From Streptomyces sp. WAC05374 (GTDB taxonomy: Bacteria > Actinomycetota > Actinomycetes > Streptomycetales > Streptomycetaceae): a stretch of 64,000 bases of DNA. Position numbers and translations under genes: made by a program. The notes beneath the pieces were generated by a model. It did not search any database and was not told where the DNA came from. It saw only the letters and a list, made by a program, of their open reading frames with translations. The DNA is taken from positions 248,001 to 312,000 of the forward strand of contig NZ_SMNQ01000007.1 in assembly GCF_004353505.1 (NCBI RefSeq). Direction: 5' to 3'. Shown piece by piece: positions 6,886-15,441 of the stretch. How positions within the stretch are numbered: the first letter of the stretch is position 1; each line of letters opens with the position of its first letter.

Positions 6886-8589
6886 CTAGGCGCGCGCCTT
6901 CTTCTTGGCGCCGTTCGGCCAGAGCCGGGGCTTGCGCTTGGCGGCGACGTCCTCCAGCCATCCCACGGCCATGATCATCAGGCCGATCAGCGGGAAGACC
7001 ACGATCAGCATGAGAACCGTGTACGCGCTCTCCAGGTAGCCGGAGTACGTCGGCCAGACACCTGGGATCTTCCACAGCAGGTCGATGATCGGGATCGTGG
7101 CCATGATCAGCAGGTTGTGCCAGAGGTAGATCGTCACGGCCCGGTTGTTGGCCAGGGTCACCAGCGTGTCCCACGCGGCCAGCTTCCCGGGCAGTTCCTT
7201 CCAGGACGGCGAGTACTGGAGCAGGATCACGCAGAAGCCGAAGGACCAGGTGGCCTGGGCGAGCGGGATGTCGTTGAGGTCCCAGCCGTCCGGGCCGAGG
7301 TGACCGGACGCCCACCACAGGCCGAAGGCCATGATCAGCGCGGACACGGAGACCGAGATGTACCGGGGGACCTTCTGGAACAGGCCCTCGTTGTGCGCGA
7401 AGCCCAGCACCCAGCAGGCGCCGTAGGTGGCGAAGTCGGTGATCGCGTTGCCGGTCTCGCCGGGGATCTTGATCAGCCCGGAGCCGACGATCGCGGTGAG
7501 CCCGAGCGGCGCGAGCAGCGTCACCCACGGCAGTCTGCGGAAGGCCCACAGCAGCAGCGGCGAGGCGATCACGAACCACAGGTAGGCGCGGATGTACCAG
7601 AGGGGCCCGGCGGCCTGCACCGCCCAGGTGTCCTCCAGCAGGCCCGCCTGGTCACCGCTGTGCCAGGGGAACGGCGGGGCGCCGACCGGGAAGATGTAGG
7701 TGGCCAGCTTGGCGAACCACCACAGGCCCTCTTCCTTCAGCGGCTTCCAGCCGAAGTAGAACATGATCGGCACGACGGTGAGCGAGAACGCCCACATGGG
7801 CGGCAGCAGCCGTCGGACACGTCCCCGGATCACGCCCCAGGCCGGCCGCGACAGCGACCGCGCCATCAGCGACCCGGCCAGCGCGAACATCACGCCCATG
7901 GAGGGGAACAGGACGGTCAGCCAGGCCCAGCCGAAGATGTGGTAGACGATCACGCGGACCAGCGCGATGGCGCGCAGCAGGTCCAGGTAACGGTCGCGGC
8001 CGGGCCGCGCGGCCGCCGGGGCCGGGCCGCCCGCCACGGGCGCCTTGTGCCGTGCCCGGGGCACCGCGCCGGTGGACTCCACCGCGGTCGTCGTGCCGGT
8101 GTCCCCGGCGGCGCGCGCCGTGCCCGGCTCGTCGAGGTCGACGGGCGCCGCGGCACGGTGCGTGGCCGGGCCGCCGAAGGCAGCGGCGAACGGGTCGTCG
8201 ACCGGGTCCGGCCCGCCGGCGGGTGCGGTGCCGGCGGGTGCGGCGCCGTAGGGGCCGGTGCCGTAGGGGGCGCCGGGATCGTGCAGGTCGGCGCCGTACG
8301 GCGCGGCGGGCGCGGCGGTGGCGGCGGCGAACGCGTCGGCGTCGTGCGCGGCGCGGCCGGGGCCGGCGCCGGCGCCGGCGCCGGGGCGGTGGGGGTCACC
8401 GAACGCGTCGGCGCCCGAGCCGAGCGGGCCCGCGCCCGGGAAGGCGGCGTCGCCGGGTGCGCCCCGGCCGTCGCCGGGCCCGGCCGGGGCCGGGGCGCCG
8501 AACCAGTCGGAGCCCTCGCTCCGGGCGGCGGGGGCGCCGAACCAGTCGTCGTTGCCGGCGGGGCCGGAACCGTTCGTGGGGGGCGTCAC
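6886..8589 (-). CDS. Membrane acyltransferase (acyltransferase 3 family) with long disordered N-terminus
   Basis: A 567-residue protein in two parts. Residues 1 to about 195 are Gly/Ala/Pro/Asp-rich and disordered, with two copies of a short motif (DDWFGAPA and SDWFGAPA). From about 200 onward there are about ten membrane helices of the acyltransferase 3 family. These begin with the usual RYLDLLRAIALVRVIVYHIF, with the catalytic-type His in VYHIF, and later show WYIRAYLWFV and IYLWHNLLI. Such enzymes move acetyl or succinyl groups onto exported sugars. Its start overlaps the matB stop by 4 bp, so it is the third gene of the matA-matB operon. A likely task is O-acylation of the polymer MatB makes; this is inference from position. 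Confidence 0.85.
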   Translation of the reverse strand: MTPPTNGSGPAGNDDWFGAPAARSEGSDWFGAPAPAGPGDGRGAPGDAAFPGAGPLGSGADAFGDPHRPGAGAGAGPGRAAHDADAFAAATAAPAAPYGADLHDPGAPYGTGPYGAAPAGTAPAGGPDPVDDPFAAAFGGPATHRAAAPVDLDEPGTARAAGDTGTTTAVESTGAVPRARHKAPVAGGPAPAAARPGRDRYLDLLRAIALVRVIVYHIFGWAWLTVLFPSMGVMFALAGSLMARSLSRPAWGVIRGRVRRLLPPMWAFSLTVVPIMFYFGWKPLKEEGLWWFAKLATYIFPVGAPPFPWHSGDQAGLLEDTWAVQAAGPLWYIRAYLWFVIASPLLLWAFRRLPWVTLLAPLGLTAIVGSGLIKIPGETGNAITDFATYGACWVLGFAHNEGLFQKVPRYISVSVSALIMAFGLWWASGHLGPDGWDLNDIPLAQATWSFGFCVILLQYSPSWKELPGKLAAWDTLVTLANNRAVTIYLWHNLLIMATIPIIDLLWKIPGVWPTYSGYLESAYTVLMLIVVFPLIGLMIMAVGWLEDVAAKRKPRLWPNGAKKKARA

Positions 8590-10772
8590 GCGACGGGCCT
8601 CCGATCGTCACCGCTGCGCCGCTGGCTGGGTATGGAGCCGGGCGCCTCCACCACACCGGTGCGGCGCAGCTTCTGCCAGCGCAGCCGGCCGCCGGTGAGA
8701 GCGGTGATCCAGGACTGGAGCAGCACCACGTACATGAGCTGCCGGTACAGGAGCTGCTGGAGCGGCAGCGAGATGAGGTGGACCATGCGCTCGCGGTCGA
8801 GCCGGAAGGCGTACGCGGCGCACACGGCCTGGATGGCGAGGACGCCGAGCCAGGCGACGACGGTGTTCTGGGTGGGGCCGAAGACCAGGCCGTACAGCAG
8901 GAACACGTCGATGAGCGGGGCCAGCAGCGGGAACAGCACCATGAACAGCGACACCAGCGGCAGACCGACCCGGCCGAAGCGGCCGGACGGGCCGCGCTCG
9001 ATGATCGCGCGCCGGTGCTTCCAGATGGCCTGCATCGTGCCGTACGACCAGCGGTAGCGCTGGGACCAGAGCTGCTGCACGGACTCCGGCGCCTCGGTCC
9101 AGGCACGGGCCTTCTCGGCGTACACCACGCGCCAGCCGTCGCGGTGCATGGCCATGGTGATGTCGGTGTCCTCGGCGAGCGTGTCCTCGCTCATGCCGCC
9201 GACCCGGTCCAGGGCCTCGCGGCGGAAGGCACCGACCGCGCCGGGGATGGTGGGCATGCAGCCCAGCAGGTCGTACATGCGGCGGTCGAGGTTGAAGCCC
9301 ATCACGTACTCGATGTGCTGCCAGGCCCCGATGAGCGAGTCGCGGTTGCCGACCTTGGCGTTGCCCGCGACCGCGCCGACGCGCGGGTCGCCGAACGGCT
9401 GCACCAGCTCACGCACGGTGGACGGCTCGAAGACGGTGTCGCCGTCCATCATCACGATGATGTCGTACCGCGCGTGCCGGATGCCGTTGTTGAGCGCCTC
9501 GGGCTTGCCGGAGTTGACCTGCCGCACCACCCGGACGTTGGGCAGCCACATGTTCTCGACGATGTCGGCGGTGCCGTCCGACGAGCCGTCGTCGATGACG
9601 ATGACCTCGATGGGGTGGTCGCTGGCCATCAGCGAGCGCACCGTGTTCTCGATGCACTCCTTCTCGTTGTACGCGGGGACCAGCACCGTCACCGGTTCGG
9701 TGACCGGCGCGCCCCACTGGAAGCCGCGCCGCCGCACCTTGCGGGCGTGCGCGAACGACAGCGCCAGCATCAGGCCGAAGCGGGCGATGACCAGGACGCC
9801 GATGATGGCGAGGCCGCCGACCAGCACCGAGGTGGTGTTCTCGGAGACGGCCACGGCGGTGATCCAGGCCTTGCCCTTCCACAGCTCGAAGCCGGTGACG
9901 GGGGTGTGGGCGCTGGGGGCGCCGAGCGCCTCGGTGAGGACGGTGAATTCGTAGCCGCGCTTCTGCATCTGCGGCAGGAAGCGGTCGAGGGCCTCGACGG
10001 TCTGCGAGCGGTCGCCACCGGAGTCGTGCATCAGCACGATCGCGCCCTGGGTGCCCTTGGGCGTGGAGCGCTTGATGATCGCGTCGGCGCCGGGCCGCTT
10101 CCAGTCCTCGGAGTCGGTGTTGTTGAAGGCGGTGATGTAGCCGCGCTCGCCGATGTACTGCGTCACCGGCCAGGCCTCGTTGTCGAGGGCGCTGGAGAAC
10201 GACGAGTACGGCGGGCGGAAGAGAGAGGTGCGCACCCCGGCCGCGCCGGCGATCGCGAGCTGGTTCTGGGACAGCTCCCAGTCGATGCGGTTCTTGGTCT
10301 GGAAGGACAGGTCGGGGTGGTTGAAGGTGTGCAGGCCGACCTCGTGGCCCTCCCTCACCATCCGCTCGACCAGGTCCGGGTGGCGCGAGGCCATGGTGCC
10401 GGTGACGAAGAAGACGCCGTGGGCGTCGTACTCCTTGAGCTTGTCGAGCACGCGCGGGGTCCAGACCGGGTCCGGGCCGTCGTCGAAGGTCAGGACGAGC
10501 TTCCGGTCGGGCACGCTCAGGGCCTTGGGGGCCTTCTTGTCGCGCGCGTCGATGACCGGTCCGCCCTTGAGGATGTGCTCGGGCACCTGGTCGTAGGAGA
10601 CCGGGGGGCGCACGCGGTGGTCGGCGAGGATCTCGCTGTGCACGTAGCCGCGCAGCATCAGCATCGCGAGGAGCGCGACGAGGAAGAGGGACGGCAGCAG
10701 ATAGCGCATGGGCAGCCTGCGCCGGCGGACACGCCTCTGCTTCTGGGCGCGCCGCCTGCCGGGGGAAGTCAT
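8586..10772 (-). CDS. matB: MatB: fused polysaccharide deacetylase and GT2 polymer synthase
   Basis: A 728-residue bifunctional membrane protein. After a basic tail and one membrane segment (about 24-41) there is an extracellular NodB-type deacetylase. It has TFDDGPD (D97, D98), HTFNH (H148, H152), FRPPYSS and a late LMHDSGG motif. A second membrane segment near 305-340 leads to a cytoplasmic GT2 domain with VLVPAYNE, MDGDTVFEP, EDTDITMAM and QRYRW, then C-terminal helices. This resembles a fusion of PgaB and PgaC activities. MatAB of Streptomyces makes a poly-beta-1,6-N-acetylglucosamine-type matrix that makes hyphae stick together. It starts directly after the matA stop with no gap and overlaps the acyltransferase gene by 4 bp. 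Confidence 0.9.
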   Translation of the reverse strand: MTSPGRRRAQKQRRVRRRRLPMRYLLPSLFLVALLAMLMLRGYVHSEILADHRVRPPVSYDQVPEHILKGGPVIDARDKKAPKALSVPDRKLVLTFDDGPDPVWTPRVLDKLKEYDAHGVFFVTGTMASRHPDLVERMVREGHEVGLHTFNHPDLSFQTKNRIDWELSQNQLAIAGAAGVRTSLFRPPYSSFSSALDNEAWPVTQYIGERGYITAFNNTDSEDWKRPGADAIIKRSTPKGTQGAIVLMHDSGGDRSQTVEALDRFLPQMQKRGYEFTVLTEALGAPSAHTPVTGFELWKGKAWITAVAVSENTTSVLVGGLAIIGVLVIARFGLMLALSFAHARKVRRRGFQWGAPVTEPVTVLVPAYNEKECIENTVRSLMASDHPIEVIVIDDGSSDGTADIVENMWLPNVRVVRQVNSGKPEALNNGIRHARYDIIVMMDGDTVFEPSTVRELVQPFGDPRVGAVAGNAKVGNRDSLIGAWQHIEYVMGFNLDRRMYDLLGCMPTIPGAVGAFRREALDRVGGMSEDTLAEDTDITMAMHRDGWRVVYAEKARAWTEAPESVQQLWSQRYRWSYGTMQAIWKHRRAIIERGPSGRFGRVGLPLVSLFMVLFPLLAPLIDVFLLYGLVFGPTQNTVVAWLGVLAIQAVCAAYAFRLDRERMVHLISLPLQQLLYRQLMYVVLLQSWITALTGGRLRWQKLRRTGVVEAPGSIPSQRRSGDDRRPVA

Positions 10773-11822
10773 TTACTGTGCGCCTTCCGCGGCCATCTGC
10801 TGGCCGCCGCTCTCTCCGACCGGCGGGTCGGTGGGTTCTTCCGTGGGAGTCGTCGGGACGTCCGTGGGCTCCGGGTCCGCCGTCTTCTCGGGCGGGACGA
10901 TCGGCGGCGGCTGCGGGGTGGCGCCGTCCGTGGGCCGGTTCGGAGTGGGCCTGGAGTCCGGTACCTCGACGTCCGTGCCGCCGGTGGCGCCGGCGGGCGG
11001 GGTGGCGCCGGTGGCGGACGACGTGCCCGGGCGCGGAGTGGCGGGCAGGCCCTGGGGGCCGCCGTCGGCGGGCTGCGGGATGACCGCGCCCGTGGAGTCG
11101 GTGGGGGCCGGGGCGCCGGGCACGGCCCCCGGGGTGTCGCCGTCGGGCGCCTCGGTGGCGGTGGGCGCGGGTTCGACCTGGGTGGTCTCGGTCTTCTTCT
11201 CGTCGGCGGGCCCGGGTATGAGCAGCCAGGGTGCGCTGGAATTGCCGCCGATCACGGAGACGACGAGCGTGATGGCGTACACCGCGCACGCGGTGGCGAG
11301 GACCCAGCCGAGCCGGCGGAACTTCTTGCTGCGCCTGCCGCTCTCGTCGACGAACACCGGCCCGTCGGAGGGCTCCTGGTCCATCGGGGCGGGGGCGGAC
11401 GCGGCCCGGGGGGCGGCCGCCGGTACGGCGACGGTCACGGCCGGGAGCTCGGCGGTGCCGAACTCGGGGTCCGCCACGCCCGTGCCGCCGTGGGCCGGGC
11501 CGTCGGTGCCGAGGCCGAGGCTGTCGGCGCGGTAGGCGATGGTCTCGTCCTCGCGGCCGGGGAGGTAGGCCACGGTCTCGTCCTCGTGGCCGCCGGGCGC
11601 GTGGGCCGGCACCCCGGCCGGGTGGCCGTGGCCGTCCGGCGCATACCCGGCGCCGTCGTCGGGGTGGCCGTATGCCTGGTGTCCCTGCCCGCCGGGCGGG
11701 AATCCGGCGCCGTCGGCCCGGTGCCCGAACGCATCGAATGCGCCAACGCTGTCGAGCTGGACGGTGCTGTCGTGTGGCTCATTCTGGCGCCCGTTCCAGG
11801 CACCTTCTCGCCAATTGTCCAC
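10773..11822 (-). CDS. matA: MatA: single-pass membrane protein of the matAB matrix-polymer operon
   Basis: A protein of about 349 residues without a recognisable enzyme fold. Residues 1-165 are Gly/His/Asp-rich and probably cytoplasmic. A basic patch (GRRSKKFRR) precedes one membrane helix at about 171-193, and the remaining 150 residues are a Pro/Thr/Ala-rich extracytoplasmic tail. Two copies of DET[V/I]AY (T83 and T94) stand out in the N-terminal part. It is assigned as MatA from its place immediately upstream of matB; the name depends on synteny. GTG at 11822 is the preferred start, because upstream in-frame sequence lacks a binding site and reads as low-quality coding sequence. A helper or assembly role for the MatB polymer is inferred. 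Confidence 0.65.
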   Translation of the reverse strand: MDNWREGAWNGRQNEPHDSTVQLDSVGAFDAFGHRADGAGFPPGGQGHQAYGHPDDGAGYAPDGHGHPAGVPAHAPGGHEDETVAYLPGREDETIAYRADSLGLGTDGPAHGGTGVADPEFGTAELPAVTVAVPAAAPRAASAPAPMDQEPSDGPVFVDESGRRSKKFRRLGWVLATACAVYAITLVVSVIGGNSSAPWLLIPGPADEKKTETTQVEPAPTATEAPDGDTPGAVPGAPAPTDSTGAVIPQPADGGPQGLPATPRPGTSSATGATPPAGATGGTDVEVPDSRPTPNRPTDGATPQPPPIVPPEKTADPEPTDVPTTPTEEPTDPPVGESGGQQMAAEGAQ

Positions 11823-11979
11823 TTTGTACGCACATCCCCCACTGAACGGACCATGGGTGCGCACACGGACTGCCTGGGTACTCACCACCGGACCGGGCCC
11901 CCACCCTGCCGGAGCGCCCCCACCACACTGCACCCGGACCATGAATGTAGCGCACGCCGAGGACAACGGGGCTTATGGT

Positions 11980-12945
11980 TCATTGATTCGGGCACATGTG
12001 CAACAAATCACCCTCCGGCAGCCACGCCCCGGGGGGCCTCACCAGCCACCCCTCCCTCTCGGCCATCTCGGCCGCCGCCGCACGCAGTGCGTCGAGTCCG
12101 GGATGCTTCAGCCCCTTGCGCCACACCAGCGACACGGGTGACAGCGGTACGGGGCGGACCAGCGGCCGCAGGACACACCCGGGCATGTCCGGAAAGTCCA
12201 CTGAGGCCAGAACCGGCGTACGCGTTTTGGCCATGACCCGGCGGAACTCCTCGAACCCGATCGCCACCGGCGCCGGCGAGGCCACCTTGATCCCGCGCCC
12301 CGCGAAGAGCCGCTCCGCGAGGTCGGTCCACTCCTTGGTCGCCGGGTTGCCGGCGCCCGCGTACACGGACTCCCCGGCGAGCGCGTCCAGCTCCACCTCC
12401 GCCCGGCCCGCGAGCGGGTGGCCCTCCGGCAGCAGCACGGCCATCGGCTCGAGCCGCACCGGCTGCGCCGCCAGCCCGGCACGGACGGCGGGCGCCAGCC
12501 CCGTGAACCGGCCGAAGGACACGTCGAGCCGCCCGGCCGCGATCTCGGCGGCCGCCCCGGTCAGCCCGCTCTGGTAGCGGGCCATCAGCTCGCACTCCGG
12601 CGCCAGTTCACGGGCCCGCGCCAGCACCCTGCCGCTGATGATGCCGTCGGTGTTGAGGTCCACCAGCAGCGGCCGCGCCTCGTCGGCGAAGGCGCCGCCC
12701 AGCTCGTCGTACGCGGCCAGCACGGCCTGCGCGTACGGCACCAGCCGCTCGCCGTCCGGCGTGAGCGTCACGTGCCGGGTGGTACGGGTGAACAGCTCGG
12801 CGCCCAACTCCCGCTCCAGGCGCCGGATGTCCCGGCTGAGCGCCTGCTGCGCGACGTACAGGCGGGCCGCGGCCCGGGTGAAGTGCAGCTCGTCGGCGAC
12901 GGCCACGAAGGCGCGCAGCAGCCGGGGTTCTATGTCAGGGACCAC
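11980..12945 (-). CDS. LysR-family transcriptional regulator
   Basis: A 321-residue LysR protein. The N-terminal helix-turn-helix covers about 5-65 (LRAFVAVADELHFTRAAARL, then ALSRDIRRLERELGAELFTR). The co-inducer domain of the substrate-binding fold follows from about 90 to 295. It is divergent from an MFS exporter 83 bp away, the classic arrangement for a LysR regulator controlling its neighbour and itself. The start is GTG at 12945; the ribosome binding site is weak. The effector cannot be predicted. Confidence 0.88.
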   Translation of the reverse strand: MVPDIEPRLLRAFVAVADELHFTRAAARLYVAQQALSRDIRRLERELGAELFTRTTRHVTLTPDGERLVPYAQAVLAAYDELGGAFADEARPLLVDLNTDGIISGRVLARARELAPECELMARYQSGLTGAAAEIAAGRLDVSFGRFTGLAPAVRAGLAAQPVRLEPMAVLLPEGHPLAGRAEVELDALAGESVYAGAGNPATKEWTDLAERLFAGRGIKVASPAPVAIGFEEFRRVMAKTRTPVLASVDFPDMPGCVLRPLVRPVPLSPVSLVWRKGLKHPGLDALRAAAAEMAEREGWLVRPPGAWLPEGDLLHMCPNQ

Positions 12946-13028
12946 CCGCGGAATTTACAACACAGGTGCGTCAATGGCTTCTCCACAGGTGTTGGACCGG
13001 CGACCGGCCCCCGGGCGAGGCTGGGCGC
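12946..13028. promoter_or_regulatory. LysR/MFS divergent control region with repeated CACAGGTG boxes
   Basis: The 83-bp intergenic region holds two copies of CACAGGTG, at 12961-12968 and 12984-12991, spaced 23 bp start to start (about two helical turns). They overlap an inverted pair CAACAC (12958) and GTGTTG (12989). Spaced repeats on one face of the helix fit a LysR tetramer site, but no -10 or -35 was assigned with confidence. Confidence 0.4.
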
Positions 13029-14351
13029 ATGCCGCAGACGACCACTTCACCCCTGCTCGCCCTGACCCCCGAGTCCCCCGTCCTGGCCCCGCGCTACGAC
13101 TCCGCCCCCCGGGCCCCCGAGCGCCGGCCACGGCCCCCGGTCCGGTCCCGGCCCCGGTCGCGGCCCCTGGCACGGTACGCCCGGCTGTTCGCGCTGCCCG
13201 GCACGCGGGCGTTCACCGTGGGCAACCTCATCGCCCGCCTGCCCATGGGGATGTTCAGCGTGAGCGCGGTCATCATGATCGCCGGCGCGTACGGCTCCTA
13301 CGCCCTCGCCGGCGCCGTGACGGCCACCGGGCTGGCCGCGACCGCCCTGGTGGCGCCGTTCACGGCCCGGCTGGTCGACCGGTACGGGCAGGCCCGGGTC
13401 GCCGTGCCCGCCACCGCCGTCGCCGTGCTCGGTTCGCTCGCCCTGCTGCTGTGCGTGCACCACCACGCGCCCGCGTGGACGCTGTTCGCCGCGTACGCCG
13501 CGACCGCGACGACACCCAACACGGGCGGCATGTCCCGGGCCCGCTGGGCGCACCTCTACCGCGACGACCCGGCCGCCGTCCACACCGCGAACGCCTTCGA
13601 GCAGGCCGCCGACGAGCTGTGCTTCATGCTGGGCCCGGTGCTCGCCGCGTTCCTGTGCGCCGCCCTCTTCCCGGAGGCCGGCACGCTGACCGGCGCGGTG
13701 CTCCTGCTCAGCGGGGTGCTGCTGTTCGCGGCGCAGCGCGCCACGGAGCCGCCCGTCGCGCCCCGCACCGGCGGGGCGCGCACTCCGCTCCGTACGCCCG
13801 GCATGCCCGCCCTGCTGGCGGTGTTCCTGGCGACGGGCGCGGTGTTCGGGTCCATGGAGGTCGTCACGCTCGCCTTCGTGGACGGCCCGGCGGCCGGTGC
13901 CGTCCTGGCGCTCCAGGCGGCGGGGTCGTGCGCGGCGGGCCTGGTGTACGGCTCGGTGCGGCCCGCGCGTGACGTGGGGCGGCGGCTGCTGGGCTGCCTG
14001 GCCGCGATGACCGCGCTGATGTCGCTGCCGCTCCTCGCGGCCACCGGGACCGGCTCGCTGCCGGCCCTGGCGGGCGCGCTGCTGGTGGCGGGGATGGCGA
14101 CCGCGCCGACCATGGTGACGGGCATGACGCTGGTGCAGCGCCTGACGCCCCCGGCGCAGCTCAACGAGGGCATGACCCTGGCGGTCACCGCCCTGCTCGG
14201 CGGCGTCGCGGCCGGCTCGGCGACGGGCGGCTGGACGGCCGAGCACGCCGGGGCCACGGCCGCCTATGTCGTGCCGGTGACGGCGGCGGCCCTCGCCCTG
14301 GTGCTCGCCCTGCTCCTGGCGGCGGGCACGACGAAGGCCCGGCGGTCGTGA
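13029..14351 (+). CDS. MFS transporter, probable drug or metabolite exporter
   Basis: A 440-residue major facilitator with about twelve helices after a basic, Pro/Arg-rich N-terminal tail of about 50 residues. Motifs include GTRAFTVGNLIARLPMGMFS in helix 1 and TARLVDRYGQARV in the helix 2-3 loop (motif A-like). The ATG at 13029 is chosen because it has GAGG upstream and gives a start like related exporters. It is divergent from the LysR gene and probably controlled by it. The stop codon lies inside a strong hairpin that ends the transcript. The substrate is unknown. Confidence 0.85.
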   Translation: MPQTTTSPLLALTPESPVLAPRYDSAPRAPERRPRPPVRSRPRSRPLARYARLFALPGTRAFTVGNLIARLPMGMFSVSAVIMIAGAYGSYALAGAVTATGLAATALVAPFTARLVDRYGQARVAVPATAVAVLGSLALLLCVHHHAPAWTLFAAYAATATTPNTGGMSRARWAHLYRDDPAAVHTANAFEQAADELCFMLGPVLAAFLCAALFPEAGTLTGAVLLLSGVLLFAAQRATEPPVAPRTGGARTPLRTPGMPALLAVFLATGAVFGSMEVVTLAFVDGPAAGAVLALQAAGSCAAGLVYGSVRPARDVGRRLLGCLAAMTALMSLPLLAATGTGSLPALAGALLVAGMATAPTMVTGMTLVQRLTPPAQLNEGMTLAVTALLGGVAAGSATGGWTAEHAGATAAYVVPVTAAALALVLALLLAAGTTKARRS

Positions 14352-14367
14352 CGACCGCCGGGCCTTC
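14333..14367. terminator. Bidirectional hairpin at the end of the MFS gene
   Basis: Perfect 14-bp stem GAAGGCCCGGCGGT (14333-14346) and ACCGCCGGGCCTTC (14354-14367) with a seven-base loop. The MFS stop codon TGA lies in the loop region. It faces the tmRNA gene from the other side, so it can stop transcripts from both directions. Confidence 0.8.
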
Positions 14368-14388
14368 GCCCACATGGGATGACGGGTC

Positions 14389-14408
14389 CCGGGGGGCGAA
14401 CCCCCCGG
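14389..14408. terminator. tmRNA terminator hairpin
   Basis: CCGGGGGG / CCCCCCGG stem (14389-14396 and 14401-14408) with a CGAA tetraloop. It sits 13 bases past the tmRNA 3' end on the minus strand, as expected for the ssrA terminator. Confidence 0.6.
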
Positions 14409-14420
14409 AGGTACCGCTCG

Positions 14421-14788
14421 TGGAGATGGCGGGAATCGAACCCGCGTCCAACGGTGCAGAATCAGGGCTTCTCCGTGTGCAGTCCGCTGCGATTTTCTCG
14501 GCCCCGGAGATCACGCGGACAAGTCTCCGACGGGCTCAGTCACTGTTTGATTTCCCTCTACACCCCGTGACCGGGCCTAGAGGTTTAGTTCCCTAGCTGA
14601 TGCCAGGATCCGGGTCGGGAACAGCCCCGGGCTGACACTTCGCAGGCTCGCTACTTAGGCAGCGAGGGCGAAGGAATCGCGCTTGGTGTTGGCGATTATT
14701 TTTTGCGACATATGGTTTACGAGATCATTGCCGCTTCCTCGACACGCTTCCCCTGCTTCGACATCCGCTGTCGAAACCGATCATCCCC
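14421..14788 (-). ncRNA. ssrA: Transfer-messenger RNA (tmRNA)
   Basis: A 368-nt tmRNA that, with SmpB, rescues stalled ribosomes and tags incomplete proteins. The 5' end GGGGATG (from 14788) pairs with 3' CATCTCC (14428 to 14422), including one G-U, to form the acceptor stem. The T arm GCGGGTTCGATTCCCGC is next to the 3' end, and 5' GGTTTCGACAGC is the usual D-loop region. The tag frame (14693 to 14655) encodes ANTKRDSFALAA followed by TAA. The genome reads A-C-G after the acceptor stem, so CCA is not encoded and must be added. It is downstream of smpB on the same strand, 149 bp away. Confidence 0.97.
14655..14693 (-). other. tmRNA proteolysis-tag reading frame
   Basis: Twelve codons plus TAA encoding ANTKRDSFALAA. 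The terminal ALAA is the degradation signal read by ClpXP-type proteases. From memory, the tag in S. coelicolor is longer (about 16 residues), so this one looks shortened in its middle. Confidence 0.85.
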
Positions 14789-14814
14789 ATGTTGATTTTT
14801 CAAACCGTGCCCCC

Positions 14815-14841
14815 GAGGGGGCGCGCCCCCTCCGTGAGGGG
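14815..14841. terminator. Nested GC-rich hairpins between smpB and ssrA
   Basis: A perfect palindrome GAGGGGGCGCGCCCCCTC at 14815-14832 overlaps a second hairpin CCCCTC-CGT-GAGGGG at 14827-14841. The two structures are mutually exclusive. They probably end the smpB transcript just before the ssrA promoter region. Confidence 0.55.
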
Positions 14842-14937
14842 CAGGTGCCATCGTACGTGACCAACGCGGAGTGATGCCAGCGTATTCCCGCGCCGCCGGG
14901 TGCCTCCCGGGGCGCGCGGACCGCGTCCGGCGCCCGG

Positions 14938-15423
14938 TCAGGCCCGCTCGCGGCGCTTGACCGCCGAGATCACCCGCTCCGCCTCGCGGCGGTCCTGCTT
15001 CTCCCGCAGGGTCTGGCGCTTGTCGTACTCCTTCTTGCCCTTCGCCAGCGCGATCTCGACCTTGGCCCGGCCGTCCTTGAAGTACAGGGACAGCGGGACG
15101 ATGGTGTGGCCCGTCTCCTGGGACTTCGACTCCAGCTTGTCGATCTCGTACCGGTGCATCAGCAGCTTCCGCTTGCGGCGGGCGCTGTGGTTGGTCCACG
15201 TCCCCTGTGCGTACTCCGGCACGTGCACGTTGTGCAGCCAGGCTTCGTTGCCGTCGATCTGGACGAACCCGTCCACGAGCGAGGCCCGCCCCTGGCGCAG
15301 CGACTTCACCTCGGTGCCGGTCAGCACCAGCCCGCACTCATAGGTGTCGATGATGGTGTAGTCGTGCCGCGCCTTCTTGTTCTGCGCGATCAGCTTGCGC
15401 CCTGTGTTCTTTTCCTTGGCCAT
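14938..15423 (-). CDS. smpB: SmpB, tmRNA-binding protein
   Basis: A 161-residue SmpB. It has the oligonucleotide-binding barrel (LIAQNKKARHDYTIIDTYEC, GLVLTGTEVKSLRQGRASL) and the basic C-terminal tail that folds in the decoding centre (KKEYDKRQTLREKQDRREAE). It binds the tRNA-like part of tmRNA and brings it to stalled ribosomes. It lies upstream of ssrA on the same strand and 18 bp downstream of an S41 protease gene, so smpB may be part of the ftsE-ftsX-protease-smpB strand group. Confidence 0.97.
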   Translation of the reverse strand: MAKEKNTGRKLIAQNKKARHDYTIIDTYECGLVLTGTEVKSLRQGRASLVDGFVQIDGNEAWLHNVHVPEYAQGTWTNHSARRKRKLLMHRYEIDKLESKSQETGHTIVPLSLYFKDGRAKVEIALAKGKKEYDKRQTLREKQDRREAERVISAVKRRERA

Positions 15424-15441
15424 AGTGCCGCCATTTTCGCA

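Noticed and set aside
8052..12236. Very long open frame on the plus strand across matAB and the acyltransferase
   Set aside because: It is antisense to three well-supported genes, is rich in Arg, Gly and Ala with no domain, and arises from GC-biased codon positions. The same applies to long frames opposite gdh and secA.
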